Source: Soonwooa sp032078105 (GTDB lineage Bacteria > Bacteroidota > Bacteroidia > Flavobacteriales > Weeksellaceae). Taken from it: 64,000 bases of DNA. The DNA lies in assembly GCA_046269235.1 (NCBI GenBank), contig JBJZOS010000007.1, forward strand, positions 1 through 64,000, given 5' to 3'. Shown one piece after another: positions 33,326-42,276 of this stretch. Every line of letters starts with the position of its first letter. Within the stretch, counting starts at the first letter, position 1. The position numbers and the translations under genes were made by a program. Below the pieces are notes generated by a model. It saw nothing but the letters and a program-made list of their open reading frames with translations. It was not told the origin of the DNA and did not search any database.

Positions 33326-34696
33326 CTAAAAATTTAGACCTGATATTACTAATTGTAATTTAGCTTTAGTATCAACCACCACGGTAATATAAGTTGGCGT
33401 TAGGATAAACTTACTTGGTTTAAGATCAATGACTTGCCCTGTTAACTTAAGTCCTGGAAAATATTCTTTATTAAAGCTTTCTGCAAGACTCTGCTTGGAT
33501 ACTGCCATCATATCTTTCATCGGAATCCCGTACTCCTGTTCAACTAATTTTCTGATCTTACCTTCGAACAACACAGTCATCGCTTTTTGAAAAAAATTTT
33601 TAGTTTTCAAATTAAAATCGGTGTCTATTAAAACAATCTTTTGTCCAACTTCATCATAAGCAGCTTGACCTTTGATAAAAGAAGTTCCATTAACATAACC
33701 TGATGTTGTAATTTCTAAAACAATATTTTCTTTTTCTGGATATACGGAGATGGCTTCGACTTTAACTTTCCGAGAAGGACTTCCCAGCTCTATTTCCTTA
33801 TTTAAAAATTGCTTTTTTGCTAAAATAGTTGCTTCATTAAAACTAATATTAGCCGTTGTTTGTAAAACGAAATCGTCAGAAATATTAGGTTTCGAAATAT
33901 AATTAGGAACTTGCTTAACCAAAGCGGACGCAGGTGGGATTTCACCTACGAAAGTCTCCGAAAGAAGACTAAGCCCTACATTGGTCTTAATCTTATCCGC
34001 ATACACTTCAATGGGTTTTAAAAACGTCCTTTGGGGCGTAATTTTTAACCACGTATTATACTCTTGAGAAATGTTAACTGGCTTTGCAAACTGATTCCAA
34101 GCAAGGACTAGATAAGGTTGTAGCTTGAAAGAGTTTTTAATCTGTGTATCGATTAAAGAAGTGAATTTTGATTGTTGTTCTTTAAGCGTTGATTCAATAA
34201 AGTTTGCAACAGGGATCTTAACTTTTCCGTAATCGAGAACCGGCTTTTCTTTCCAAACAAAGCCTGCACTCTGCGTCGATGTGATCAAACTCCAATCTGG
34301 ATTAGTAGAAATTGACGAAACAAAATTCATCACTAAGTTAAAACTTGTGTCTTTGTATAAGTAAACGCCCATCGTCCCGTAACCTTTTTCAGCCCAAATT
34401 TGTAATGGCACCGAAATCATCAATCGATTATTGGTTAAGGCTTTCAGCTTAATATCTGACAACTTGTTGACTTTAACTTTGACTTGGTCGTTATTGTTAT
34501 CCGTAAAAGATTTGTCTTCGTAGATGGTTCCTATAACAGATCTATTAATGAGATTTTCAATTTCGGAAATTGGAAGTTGTATGGGAATACTAATATTGGA
34601 CGGGATCTGTGGAAGATCGAGCTTGGGGTTAGTTGTTGTTTGGCTCCATCCCAAAACAAAACATAAACTATATAACCAGCTAAGGAAAAATTTCAT
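33326..34696 (-). CDS. DUF4403 family secreted protein
   Basis: 456 residues with a signal peptide (MKFFLSWLYSLCFVLGWSQ). The family pattern is visible: SNISIPIQLPISEIENLINR, then LMISVPLQIWAEKGYG and repeated beta-rich lipid-binding-like halves ending KPSKFILTPTYITVVVDTKA. DUF4403 members are predicted to adopt tubular lipid-binding-like folds; function unproven. First gene of a two-gene unit with the downstream secreted protein. Confidence 0.75.
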   Translation of the reverse strand: MKFFLSWLYSLCFVLGWSQTTTNPKLDLPQIPSNISIPIQLPISEIENLINRSVIGTIYEDKSFTDNNNDQVKVKVNKLSDIKLKALTNNRLMISVPLQIWAEKGYGTMGVYLYKDTSFNLVMNFVSSISTNPDWSLITSTQSAGFVWKEKPVLDYGKVKIPVANFIESTLKEQQSKFTSLIDTQIKNSFKLQPYLVLAWNQFAKPVNISQEYNTWLKITPQRTFLKPIEVYADKIKTNVGLSLLSETFVGEIPPASALVKQVPNYISKPNISDDFVLQTTANISFNEATILAKKQFLNKEIELGSPSRKVKVEAISVYPEKENIVLEITTSGYVNGTSFIKGQAAYDEVGQKIVLIDTDFNLKTKNFFQKAMTVLFEGKIRKLVEQEYGIPMKDMMAVSKQSLAESFNKEYFPGLKLTGQVIDLKPSKFILTPTYITVVVDTKAKLQLVISGLNF

Positions 34697-34744
34697 TCAA
34701 CTATTTTGAACAAAAATAATAGAATTCTAGTTACTACAAAAATT

Positions 34745-34776
34745 AAAAACGCCTTACAAAAGCAAGGCGTTTTTTA
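34745..34776. terminator. Terminator of the ribosomal operon
   Basis: An 11-bp stem (34745-34755 with 34764-34774, arm AAAAACGCCTT) after rplQ on the minus strand, with flanking A and T runs. Confidence 0.85.
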
Positions 34777-34793
34777 TTATGATCAAACGAAGA

Positions 34794-35300
34794 TTACTCT
34801 TCAGTTTTTTCTTCTTTAGAATCAGCAGCAGGTGTTTCTTCAACTTTCGTTTCAGCAACAGGAGCTGTTTCTTCTTTTTTAGTAGCAGGTTTTCTACTTC
34901 TTCTCGTTGTTTTTTTCTCTTCAGCTTTAGGGTTGTAAAGCTCGTTAAAGTCAACAAGTTCGATCATAGCAGTATCTGCACTATCACCAAGTCTGAAACC
35001 AGTTTTGATGATTCTTGTATAACCGCCATTTCTTTCAGCGATTTTTGGTGCTACAGTTCTGAAAAGTTCTGTAACAGCTTCTTTACTTTTAAGGTAAGAG
35101 AATACAGTTCTTCTGTTATGAGTTGTATCTTCTTTAGCTTTAGTAAGAAGAGGTTCAACGTAAGTTCTTAAGGCTTTAGCTTTAGCAACTGTAGTGTTGA
35201 TTCTTTTATGTTCAATTAGGGAACAAGCCATGTTAGACAGCATTGCTTTTCTGTGCGGCGCCGTTCTACCTAAGTGATTGATTTTCTTTCCGTGTCTCAT
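34794..35300 (-). CDS. rplQ: 50S ribosomal protein L17
   Basis: 168 residues. Conserved N-terminus MRHGKKINHLGRTAPHRKAM and SLIEHKRINTTVAKAK. About 40 extra C-terminal residues are Lys/Glu/Ala-rich and probably disordered, an extension common in this phylum. Last gene of the operon, 8 bases after rpoA, followed by the terminator. Confidence 0.95.
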   Translation of the reverse strand: MRHGKKINHLGRTAPHRKAMLSNMACSLIEHKRINTTVAKAKALRTYVEPLLTKAKEDTTHNRRTVFSYLKSKEAVTELFRTVAPKIAERNGGYTRIIKTGFRLGDSADTAMIELVDFNELYNPKAEEKKTTRRSRKPATKKEETAPVAETKVEETPAADSKEEKTEE

Positions 35301-35308
35301 TGTAAGGA

Positions 35309-36304
35309 TTATTTGTCAGCGTCTAACTTATATTTTGCAACATCAAACCCGAAATTTAGTCCTTTTGCGTGAACCAATTCTTCAAGTTCTGTTAAAGATT
35401 TTTTACCAAAATTTCTGAATTTCATCAAATCAGACTTACTGAAGGCAACAAGTTCACCAAGCGTTTCTACTTCAGCCGCTTTCAAACAGTTAAGGGCTCT
35501 TACAGAAAGATCCATATCTGCTAATTTTGACTTAAGAAGTTGTCTTGTATGAAGTGTTTCTTCGTCATATTGGATAGATGCTTTAACAGCTTCTGTTTCT
35601 AGCGTAATTCTCTCATCAGAGAATAACATAAAGTGATAAATTAATATCTTAGAAGCTTCTGTTAATGCATTTTGAGGTGTGATGGAACCATCAGTCTCAA
35701 TATCCAAAATTAGTTTTTCGTAGTCTGTCTTTTGCTCTACACGATAATTTTCGATGCTATACTGTACTTTTTTAATTGGTGTAAAGATAGAATCTATTGC
35801 AATAGTACCAATTGGTGCATTGTTAGATTTATTTTGTTCTGAAGGAACGTAACCTCTACCTTTTTCAATATTGAAAGTAATCTCAAAGTTAACGTCTTTA
35901 GTAAGGTTACAGATAACAAGATCTTGGTTAAGAACCTCGAAATTGTTAATGCCTTTACCTAAGTCACCAGCCGTAATAACTTCTTGACCAGAAATTTTCA
36001 CATTAACTTGCTCACTAGATGGGTTTTCTGTTGTAGCCTTAAGACGAAGTTGCTTAAGATTAAGTATGATTTCAGTAACATCCTCGATCACACCTGGTAT
36101 AGTCGAAAATTCGTGCTCTACGCCCTCTATTTTGATAGATGAAATAGCATATCCTTCCAGAGAAGAAAGCAAAACTCTTCTCAATGCATTACCGATTGTT
36201 AATCCAAATCCTGGTTCAAGAGGTCTAAATTCGAATTGACCTTTGAAATCTGTAGAATTAAGTAGGATTACTTTATCTGGTTTTATAAATGTTAAAATTG
36301 CCAT
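35309..36304 (-). CDS. rpoA: RNA polymerase alpha subunit
   Basis: 331 residues from the ATG at 36304 (MAILTFIKPDK); an upstream in-frame ATG at 36319 is less likely. The N-terminal dimerisation domain has GFGLTIGNALRRVLLSSLEG. The C-terminal domain has the helix-hairpin-helix SVRALNCLKAAEVETLGELV and FRNFGKKSLTELEE that contacts DNA and activators. Position between rpsD and rplQ is the normal alpha-operon order. Confidence 0.97.
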   Translation of the reverse strand: MAILTFIKPDKVILLNSTDFKGQFEFRPLEPGFGLTIGNALRRVLLSSLEGYAISSIKIEGVEHEFSTIPGVIEDVTEIILNLKQLRLKATTENPSSEQVNVKISGQEVITAGDLGKGINNFEVLNQDLVICNLTKDVNFEITFNIEKGRGYVPSEQNKSNNAPIGTIAIDSIFTPIKKVQYSIENYRVEQKTDYEKLILDIETDGSITPQNALTEASKILIYHFMLFSDERITLETEAVKASIQYDEETLHTRQLLKSKLADMDLSVRALNCLKAAEVETLGELVAFSKSDLMKFRNFGKKSLTELEELVHAKGLNFGFDVAKYKLDADK

Positions 36305-36335
36305 AGTATGGTTGAGCAAAAATTTGAAAAAATTA

Positions 36336-36944
36336 TTATTTAGAGTATAATTCGACGATTAACTGTTCCTTGATGTCTTCCGGAATTTGGATTCTCTCAG
36401 GAGCAGAAACGAAAGTACCTTCTTTCTTCTCGTCATTGAATTGTAACCACTCGTAGTTAACTTTAGAAGCTAAAGCGTTAGTGATAACTTCTAGTGATTT
36501 TGATTTTTCTCTTACTGCAACTACATCACCAGCTTTTAATAAATAAGAAGGTATGTTAACCAACTCACCATTAACGGTAATGTGTCTGTGAGAAACTAAC
36601 TGTCTTGCAGCAGATCTAGTTTTTGCATAACCTAGTCTGTATACAACGTTGTCTAGTCTAGACTCACATAATTGTAAAAGAACTTCACCAGTTACTCCTT
36701 TGCTTCTATCAGCCTTTTCGAAAAGGTTAGCAAATTGTCTTTCTAAAATACCGTAAGTATATTTAGCTTTTTGCTTTTCAGCTAACTGAATTGCGTATTC
36801 AGACTTCTTAGCACCTCTTCTTTTGTTAGGTCCGTGTTGTCCAGGCGGTTGGTTTTTTCTTTTTTCAAAGTTTTTATCGTCTCCGTAAATTGCTTGACCA
36901 AATTTTCTAGCAATTTTAGTTTTAGGTCCAATATATCTTGCCAT
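36336..36944 (-). CDS. rpsD: 30S ribosomal protein S4
   Basis: 202 residues. Primary 16S binder. MARYIGPKTKIARKFG at the N-terminus, and an S4 RNA-binding domain near residues 90-150 (LDNVVYRLGYAKTRSAARQL, then HRHITVNGELVNIPSY). No zinc-binding cysteine cluster is seen. Confidence 0.97.
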   Translation of the reverse strand: MARYIGPKTKIARKFGQAIYGDDKNFEKRKNQPPGQHGPNKRRGAKKSEYAIQLAEKQKAKYTYGILERQFANLFEKADRSKGVTGEVLLQLCESRLDNVVYRLGYAKTRSAARQLVSHRHITVNGELVNIPSYLLKAGDVVAVREKSKSLEVITNALASKVNYEWLQFNDEKKEGTFVSAPERIQIPEDIKEQLIVELYSK

Positions 36945-36963
36945 TAGGGATAAATTCTAAAAA

Positions 36964-37353
36964 TTAAACTCTTCTTCTTTTAGGTGGTCTACATCCGTTA
37001 TGCGGCATCGGTGTAATATCAACGATTTCGCTCACTTCGATTCCTGAGTTATGGATAGTTCTGATAGCAGACTCTCTACCCGCACCTGGACCTTTTACAA
37101 ACACCTTAACTCTTCTAAGACCAGCTTCGTAAGCTACTTGAGAACAGTTTTCTGCTGCCATTTGTGCAGCAAAAGGAGTATTCTTTTTAGAACCTCTGAA
37201 TCCCATTTTACCGGCAGATGCCCAAGAGATTACTTCTCCGTTTTTATTTGTTAAAGAAATGATGATGTTATTGAAAGAAGCTTGAATATGCGCTTCACCA
37301 ATAGCCTCAACTTTTACTTTTCTTTTTTTAACAACTTTAGTTTGTTTTGCCAT
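36964..37353 (-). CDS. rpsK: 30S ribosomal protein S11
   Basis: 129 residues. Platform protein near the decoding and E sites. Typical ASFNNIIISLTNKNGEVISW and the C-terminal DITPMPHNGCRPPKRRRV. Spaced 15 bases after rpsM. Confidence 0.97.
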   Translation of the reverse strand: MAKQTKVVKKRKVKVEAIGEAHIQASFNNIIISLTNKNGEVISWASAGKMGFRGSKKNTPFAAQMAAENCSQVAYEAGLRRVKVFVKGPGAGRESAIRTIHNSGIEVSEIVDITPMPHNGCRPPKRRRV

Positions 37354-37368
37354 AATAAATTCTACAGA

Positions 37369-37746
37369 TTATTTACTTGCTTTCTTTTTGTTAGCAACAG
37401 TTTTTCTCTTTCCTTTACGGGTTCTAGAATTATTTTTAGTTCTTTGGCCTCTTAAAGGTAATCCCAGTCTGTGACGTATTCCTCGTTGGCAACCAATATC
37501 CATCAATCGCTTGATGTTTAATTGCGTTTCAGATCTTAATTCTCCTTCAACTTTGATGTTGTCTGAGATATAACCTCTGATTAATGCCAATTCATCGTCA
37601 TTCCATTCGTTGACTTTCTTGTCTTCGCTGATACCAGCGCTCTTCAAAATTTCTGAAGCCGTGCTTCTTCCTACACCGTAGATGTAAGTAAGACCGATAA
37701 CGCCTCTTTTGTTCTTTGGTAAATCAATACCTGCAATTCTCGCCAT
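37369..37746 (-). CDS. rpsM: 30S ribosomal protein S13
   Basis: 125 residues. MARIAGIDLPKNKRGVIGLTY at the start, and GIRHRLGLPLRGQRTKNNSRTRKG near the basic C-terminal tail that reaches the P-site tRNA. Confidence 0.97.
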   Translation of the reverse strand: MARIAGIDLPKNKRGVIGLTYIYGVGRSTASEILKSAGISEDKKVNEWNDDELALIRGYISDNIKVEGELRSETQLNIKRLMDIGCQRGIRHRLGLPLRGQRTKNNSRTRKGKRKTVANKKKASK

Positions 37747-37762
37747 AATTTAATAGTGGTTG

Positions 37763-37879
37763 TTAACCTTGTCTTTGTTTAAATTTAGGGTTCTTCTTGT
37801 TGATTACGAACAGTACACCTTTTCTGCGTACAATCTTGCAATCAGCACTTCTTTTTTTAATAGATGCTCTAACTTTCAT
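37763..37879 (-). CDS. rpmJ: 50S ribosomal protein L36 (zinc-free form)
   Basis: 38 residues: MKVRASIKKRSADCKIVRRK followed by GVLFVINKKNPKFKQRQG. Only one of the usual Cys/Cys/Cys/His zinc ligands remains, so this is a zinc-independent (C-minus) L36. It sits in the conserved slot between infA and rpsM. Confidence 0.95.
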   Translation of the reverse strand: MKVRASIKKRSADCKIVRRKGVLFVINKKNPKFKQRQG

Positions 37880-37923
37880 TTGAGAGATTTTTCTTTTATA
37901 TTTCTATTATTACATTTAGATAA

Positions 37924-38139
37924 TTAGTATCTAAAAGTGATCCTTCCTTTAGTAAGGTCATACGGAGACATCTCCAATCTTACCTTATCACCAGGAAGCA
38001 GTTTGATGTAATGCATTCTCATCTTACCAGAAATATGGGCAATAAGGATATGCCCATTTTCTAGTTCTACTCGGAACTGCGCATTCGAAAGTGCTTCCGT
38101 AATAACGCCGTCTTGTTCTATATGCTTTTGTTTTGCCAT
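37924..38139 (-). CDS. infA: Translation initiation factor IF-1
   Basis: 71 residues, an OB-fold (GVITEALSNAQFRVELENGH, then HISGKMRMHYIKLLPGDKV). Binds the A site of the 30S subunit during initiation. Located 6 bases after secY. Confidence 0.96.
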   Translation of the reverse strand: MAKQKHIEQDGVITEALSNAQFRVELENGHILIAHISGKMRMHYIKLLPGDKVRLEMSPYDLTKGRITFRY

Positions 38140-38145
38140 TTACAA

Positions 38146-39528
38146 TTATTCTACATTTGTTGTTCTAGACAATTTTGACTGCATTAAACCATCGTAATGA
38201 TGATTTAACAAATACGTATTGATTTGCTGAACTGTATCCAGGATCACACCAACCATAATTAATAGTGATGTACCACCGAAGAACAGGGCAAATCTATCTG
38301 TCTGAACAAACGCTCCGTGCACTATAGCCGGAAGGACTGCAAAGATAGATAAAAAAATCGCACCTGGCAAGGTAATTTTTGACAAAATGTCATCGAGGTA
38401 ATCTGCTGTCTCTTTTCCTGGTCTTACTTTTGGTATCAAACCGCCATTACGCTTAAGGTCATCCGCCATCTGATTAACAGGAATTGTGATTGCAGTATAG
38501 AAAAATGAGAATATAATAATTAATAATGCAAACAATACATTGTATTGCCAACTAAAAACATTTTTGAATCCTGCCAAAAACGTATTAGACTCATCCACTT
38601 TTGTTAATAATCCCGGAACGAACATCAAAGCTTGTGCAAAGATAATTGGCATAACACCCGCAGCATTGACCTTCAATGGGATCCATTGTCTAGCACCTTG
38701 CATTAAGTTTCTGTTAACACCACCTCTTGCCTGAGCTCGACTTACATACTGAATAGGAATTTTTCTAACAGCTACTGATAAAATAATAGCTAAAAGAACT
38801 ACTAACAACCAGAACAATACTTCTACTAAAATCATGATTGTACCAAATCCACCCTTACCTGTCTGAGTTGAAAACTCTTGGATAAATGCAGTTGGAAGAT
38901 CCGCAAGGATACCAACCATAATAAGGATAGAAATACCGTTTCCAATACCTTTGTCTGTAATCTTCTCACCTAACCACATTGCAAAAACTGATCCTGCAAC
39001 TAGGATAACAATACTTGGTAACCAGAACATAATAGAATTAGGATCTATGTAATAAGCTGATTGGAATTGTCCGTAAGGTAAAAAGAACTGTGTTACCGAT
39101 GTTAAGTATGAAGGTGCTTGTACCAAACATACACCAATCGTTAACCATCTTGTGATTTGGTTTAGTGTATTTCTACCACTCTCACCATCTTTCTGTAATT
39201 TTTGTAAATAAGGAATCGCCATACCCATCAACTGTACGATAATCGAAGCAGAGATGTAAGGCATGATTCCTAATGCCATAATTGATGCTCTCGAGAAAGC
39301 ACCACCAGTGAATGATGAAAGTAAACCCAAAAGGCCGGCCCCTTGTTGGTTCCCGCCTTGATTTTGGTAATGTTGTAGAAGGTTGCCCACCTCCGCCATG
39401 TTAATAGCAGGAAGTGAAATATAAGAAGCGAATCTATACACAAGGACTAAAGATAGAGTTAAAATAATTTTATCTCTAAGCTCCTTTAGGCTCCAAATGT
39501 TTTTTAGTGTTTGTATAAATTCTTTCAT
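38146..39528 (-). CDS. secY: Protein translocase subunit SecY
   Basis: 460 residues, ten predicted membrane helices. The central channel of the Sec translocon. N-terminus SLKELRDKIILTLSLVLVYR and the cytoplasmic loop RKIPIQYVSRAQARGG are typical, with a periplasmic/lateral-gate region rich in Gly and Ser (GLLGLLSSFTGGAFSRASI). Follows rplO by 11 bases as in other spc operons. Confidence 0.97.
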   Translation of the reverse strand: MKEFIQTLKNIWSLKELRDKIILTLSLVLVYRFASYISLPAINMAEVGNLLQHYQNQGGNQQGAGLLGLLSSFTGGAFSRASIMALGIMPYISASIIVQLMGMAIPYLQKLQKDGESGRNTLNQITRWLTIGVCLVQAPSYLTSVTQFFLPYGQFQSAYYIDPNSIMFWLPSIVILVAGSVFAMWLGEKITDKGIGNGISILIMVGILADLPTAFIQEFSTQTGKGGFGTIMILVEVLFWLLVVLLAIILSVAVRKIPIQYVSRAQARGGVNRNLMQGARQWIPLKVNAAGVMPIIFAQALMFVPGLLTKVDESNTFLAGFKNVFSWQYNVLFALLIIIFSFFYTAITIPVNQMADDLKRNGGLIPKVRPGKETADYLDDILSKITLPGAIFLSIFAVLPAIVHGAFVQTDRFALFFGGTSLLIMVGVILDTVQQINTYLLNHHYDGLMQSKLSRTTNVE

Positions 39529-39539
39529 TTGATCTTTTA

Positions 39540-39989
39540 TTAAAGAGTGATTGCTTTACCTCCAGCTTTAGTAATAGCTTCTTCTGCAGACTTAGTAAAC
39601 TTGTTAGCAGAGATAGAAACATTTGCTTTAAGGTCTCCTCTACCTAAGATTTTGATTAAGTCATTTTTAGAAGCTAAACCGTTAGCAACCAATACATCTT
39701 TAGTGATCTCTCCAGAGATACCTTTTGTATCGACAAGATTTTGGATACTATCTAAGTTGATAGCTCTATAGTCTTTTCTGTTAACGTTTTTAAAACCAAA
39801 TTTTGGCAATCTTCTTTGAAGTGGCATCTGTCCACCTTCGAATCCGATTTTCTCAGAATAACCAGCTCTTGCTTTTTGACCTTTGTGACCTTTGGTTGAT
39901 GTACCACCTTTACCACTTCCTTGTCCTCTACCAATTCTCTTAGAGTTGTGCGTAGATCCTGATGCTGGTTGTATGTTATTTAAATTCAT
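39540..39989 (-). CDS. rplO: 50S ribosomal protein L15
   Basis: 149 residues, with a glycine/lysine-rich N-terminal extension (RIGRGQGSGKGGTSTKGHKG) and the FEGGQMPLQRRLPKFGFKN motif. Preceded by a 70-base gap that holds a short hairpin (40016-40043). Confidence 0.97.
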   Translation of the reverse strand: MNLNNIQPASGSTHNSKRIGRGQGSGKGGTSTKGHKGQKARAGYSEKIGFEGGQMPLQRRLPKFGFKNVNRKDYRAINLDSIQNLVDTKGISGEITKDVLVANGLASKNDLIKILGRGDLKANVSISANKFTKSAEEAITKAGGKAITL

Positions 39990-40015
39990 TACGATTATGA
40001 TTTTTGAAATTATAA

Positions 40016-40043
40016 TGTAATGGCCTAGAAAAAGACCATTACA
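40016..40043. other. Hairpin between rpmD and rplO
   Basis: Stem TGTAATGG (40016-40023) with CCATTACA (40036-40043) and a 12-base loop, within the operon. No U-run follows on the minus strand, so it is more likely an RNA-processing or regulatory element than a terminator. Confidence 0.45.
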
Positions 40044-40059
40044 CTATGTATACATTGTA

Positions 40060-40242
40060 TTATTTCTCTTCTTGAACTTCTAGTAAGTGGCTAACTGCAG
40101 CAACCATACCTAAAATAGCAGGTGTTGCTTCGTGCTCAACTACTTGGTGAAGTTTTTTCAATCCTAAAGCTTCAAGCGTTCTTTTTTGGGTTTTTGTTCT
40201 ACCAATAGCGCTTCTTACTTGTTTTACTTTAATCTTTGCCAT
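40060..40242 (-). CDS. rpmD: 50S ribosomal protein L30
   Basis: 60 residues, IKVKQVRSAIGRTKTQKRTL then ALGLKKLHQVVEHEATPAIL. Ends just before the rplO leader hairpin. Confidence 0.95.
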   Translation of the reverse strand: MAKIKVKQVRSAIGRTKTQKRTLEALGLKKLHQVVEHEATPAILGMVAAVSHLLEVQEEK

Positions 40243-40252
40243 TGTTTATATA

Positions 40253-40768
40253 TTAACCGTTAAACACTTTACTTAGGGAAACACCACGCATTCTAGCGAT
40301 TTCTTCAGGTCTTCTGATGTCTAATAAAGCTTTGAAAGTCGCTTTAACCACATTGTGTGGGTTAGAAGATCCTTTAGACTTAGATAATACGTCTTGTACA
40401 CCAGCAGATTCTAGTACTGCACGTACTGCACCACCAGCGATAAGTCCTGTACCATGAGATGCAGGTCTCAAGAAGATATCAGCACCACCGTATCTAGCTG
40501 TAGTCTGGTGAGGGATAGTTTTGTTCATTACAGGTACTTTTACTAAGTTTTTCTTAGCATCCTCTACAGCTTTAGAGATTGCAGAAGCTACCTCCTTAGA
40601 TTTACCTAATCCGTAACCAATAACACCATCTTCATTACCAACAACTACGATAGCAGAAAATCCAAATGCTCTACCACCTTTAGTTACTTTAGTTACTCTA
40701 TTAACAGCAACCAGACGATCTTTTAGTTCTAATCCTCCAGGTTTAACTCTTTCTATATTGTCTAACAT
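40253..40768 (-). CDS. rpsE: 30S ribosomal protein S5
   Basis: 171 residues. Double-stranded-RNA-binding N-terminal domain (LVAVNRVTKVTKGGRAFGFS) and the typical GSSNPHNVVKATFKALLDIR C-terminal part. Involved in decoding fidelity. Confidence 0.97.
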   Translation of the reverse strand: MLDNIERVKPGGLELKDRLVAVNRVTKVTKGGRAFGFSAIVVVGNEDGVIGYGLGKSKEVASAISKAVEDAKKNLVKVPVMNKTIPHQTTARYGGADIFLRPASHGTGLIAGGAVRAVLESAGVQDVLSKSKGSSNPHNVVKATFKALLDIRRPEEIARMRGVSLSKVFNG

Positions 40769-40788
40769 ATTTTTCTGAATTTAAAAGA

Positions 40789-41142
40789 TTAGAATTTAAG
40801 ACCAGCTTCTCTAGCACCATCAGCCAAAGCTTTAACTCTACCGTGGAATACGAAACCGTTTCTGTCGAATACGATGTTCTCGATACCAGCAGCTAGAGCT
40901 TTTTCAGCGATTTTCTTTCCTACTGCAACAGCAGCTTCAGTCTTAGTACCTTTAGCGTCAACACCTTTCTCACGAGAAGAAGCGGATACTAAAGTTTTAC
41001 CCTCTTTATCATCTACAATTTGAGCGTAGATTTCTTTATTACTTTTGTAAACAGACAATCTTGGTTTTTCAGCAGATCCTGAGATCTTACCTCTAACTCT
41101 TCTTTTGATTCTGTTTCTCTTTTCAACTTTTGTTAATGCCAT
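40789..41142 (-). CDS. rplR: 50S ribosomal protein L18
   Basis: 117 residues. Binds 5S rRNA. Typical RIKRRVRGKISGSAEKPRLS and FDRNGFVFHGRVKALADGAR. Confidence 0.97.
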   Translation of the reverse strand: MALTKVEKRNRIKRRVRGKISGSAEKPRLSVYKSNKEIYAQIVDDKEGKTLVSASSREKGVDAKGTKTEAAVAVGKKIAEKALAAGIENIVFDRNGFVFHGRVKALADGAREAGLKF

Positions 41143-41153
41143 TTTCTTAAATT

Positions 41154-41699
41154 TTATGCAGATTTACCGGCTTTTCTTCTGATGATTTCACCTACGAATT
41201 TCACACCTTTTCCTTTGTAAGGCTCAGGTTTTCTGAAAGATCTGATCTTTGCAGCCACCATCCCAAGAAGTTGTTTATCGTGAGAAGATAGAGTAATAAT
41301 AGGGTTCTTACCTTTTTCTGTCAAAGTATCAACAGCAACTTCTTTTGGAAGTTCTACTACGATACCGTGAGAGAAACCTAGAGCTAATTCTAGTTTTTGA
41401 CCAGAGTGAGAAGCTCTATAACCAACACCCACAAGCTCTAATTGCTTAGTAAATCCAATACCAGCACCAACAATCATGTTGTTGATAAGTGCTCTGTATA
41501 GACCGTGAAGTGCTTTATGTTGTTTAGAATCTGATGGGCGAGATACTGTGATTACGCCATCTTTTTCTTCAATTGAAATTCCTTCGGTTAACTCTTGAGT
41601 AAGTTCTCCTTTAGGACCTTTAACTGTTACGATACCGTTGTTGTTAGTAACTGTAACACCAGCAGGAATTTCTATAATTGCTTTACCAATTCTTGACAT
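41154..41699 (-). CDS. rplF: 50S ribosomal protein L6
   Basis: 181 residues, two tandem L6 domains: SRIGKAIIEIPAGVTV at the start and PEPYKGKGVKFVGEIIRRKA at the C-terminus, near the sarcin-ricin loop site. Confidence 0.97.
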   Translation of the reverse strand: MSRIGKAIIEIPAGVTVTNNNGIVTVKGPKGELTQELTEGISIEEKDGVITVSRPSDSKQHKALHGLYRALINNMIVGAGIGFTKQLELVGVGYRASHSGQKLELALGFSHGIVVELPKEVAVDTLTEKGKNPIITLSSHDKQLLGMVAAKIRSFRKPEPYKGKGVKFVGEIIRRKAGKSA

Positions 41700-41717
41700 T
41701 ATTTCCTATATTAAAAA

Positions 41718-42116
41718 TTAATAAACGTAGCAAATTACTTCGCCTCCTACTTTTTCTTCTCTTGCTTTTTTGTCAGTCATCAACCCTTTAGAAGTTGAGA
41801 TGATTGCAATACCTAATCCATTAAGAACTCTTGGAAGTTCTGCAGTACCTTTGTACTGACGTAGACCTGGTCTAGAAGCTCTTTGGATAGACTTGATAGC
41901 GGGCTTGCTAGTTTGTTTGTCATACTTTAAAGCGATTTTGATAGCTCCTTGAACTGAGTTATCCTCGAACTTGTAGTTAAGGATGTAACCTTGGTCAAAA
42001 AGAATTTTCGTAATCTCTTTTTTGATTTTCGATGCAGGAATTTCCACCACTTTGTGGCCTGCGCTTTGTGCGTTCCTTACTCTTGTTAGGAAATCTGAAA
42101 TTGGATCTGTTACCAT
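41718..42116 (-). CDS. rpsH: 30S ribosomal protein S8
   Basis: 132 residues. TDPISDFLTRVRNAQSAGH and GLGIAIISTSKGLMTDKKAR are diagnostic. In E. coli S8 represses the spc operon; here an unusual 160-base gap with a hairpin lies just upstream. Confidence 0.97.
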   Translation of the reverse strand: MVTDPISDFLTRVRNAQSAGHKVVEIPASKIKKEITKILFDQGYILNYKFEDNSVQGAIKIALKYDKQTSKPAIKSIQRASRPGLRQYKGTAELPRVLNGLGIAIISTSKGLMTDKKAREEKVGGEVICYVY

Positions 42117-42180
42117 TTCTTTTTTTTAATTTATTGAGTGGTTAATAACAGCTAGTTTTGAGTTTGGATTTCAGATTTCG

Positions 42181-42221
42181 GATATCAGATTCCAGACTAT
42201 AGAAGTCTGTCATCTGACATC
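42181..42221. repeat. Long imperfect palindrome between rpsN and rpsH
   Basis: Bases 42181-42198 pair with 42204-42221 (15 of 18 pairs) around an ATAGA loop. It lies in a 160-base spacer whose neighbours are otherwise 2-20 bases apart. Preceded by direct repeats of the type GGATTTCAGATTTCGGAT. Could be an REP-like element or an RNA regulatory structure. Confidence 0.65.
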
Positions 42222-42276
42222 GTCTATCTTATATCTCGAAAAACCAACTTGGCTGTCTAGATTAATTTTTAGTTGA

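Noticed and set aside
34779..35171. Plus-strand 130-codon Ser/Phe-rich frame over rplQ
   Set aside because: Mirror image of the Lys/Glu-rich L17 tail; no independent evidence.
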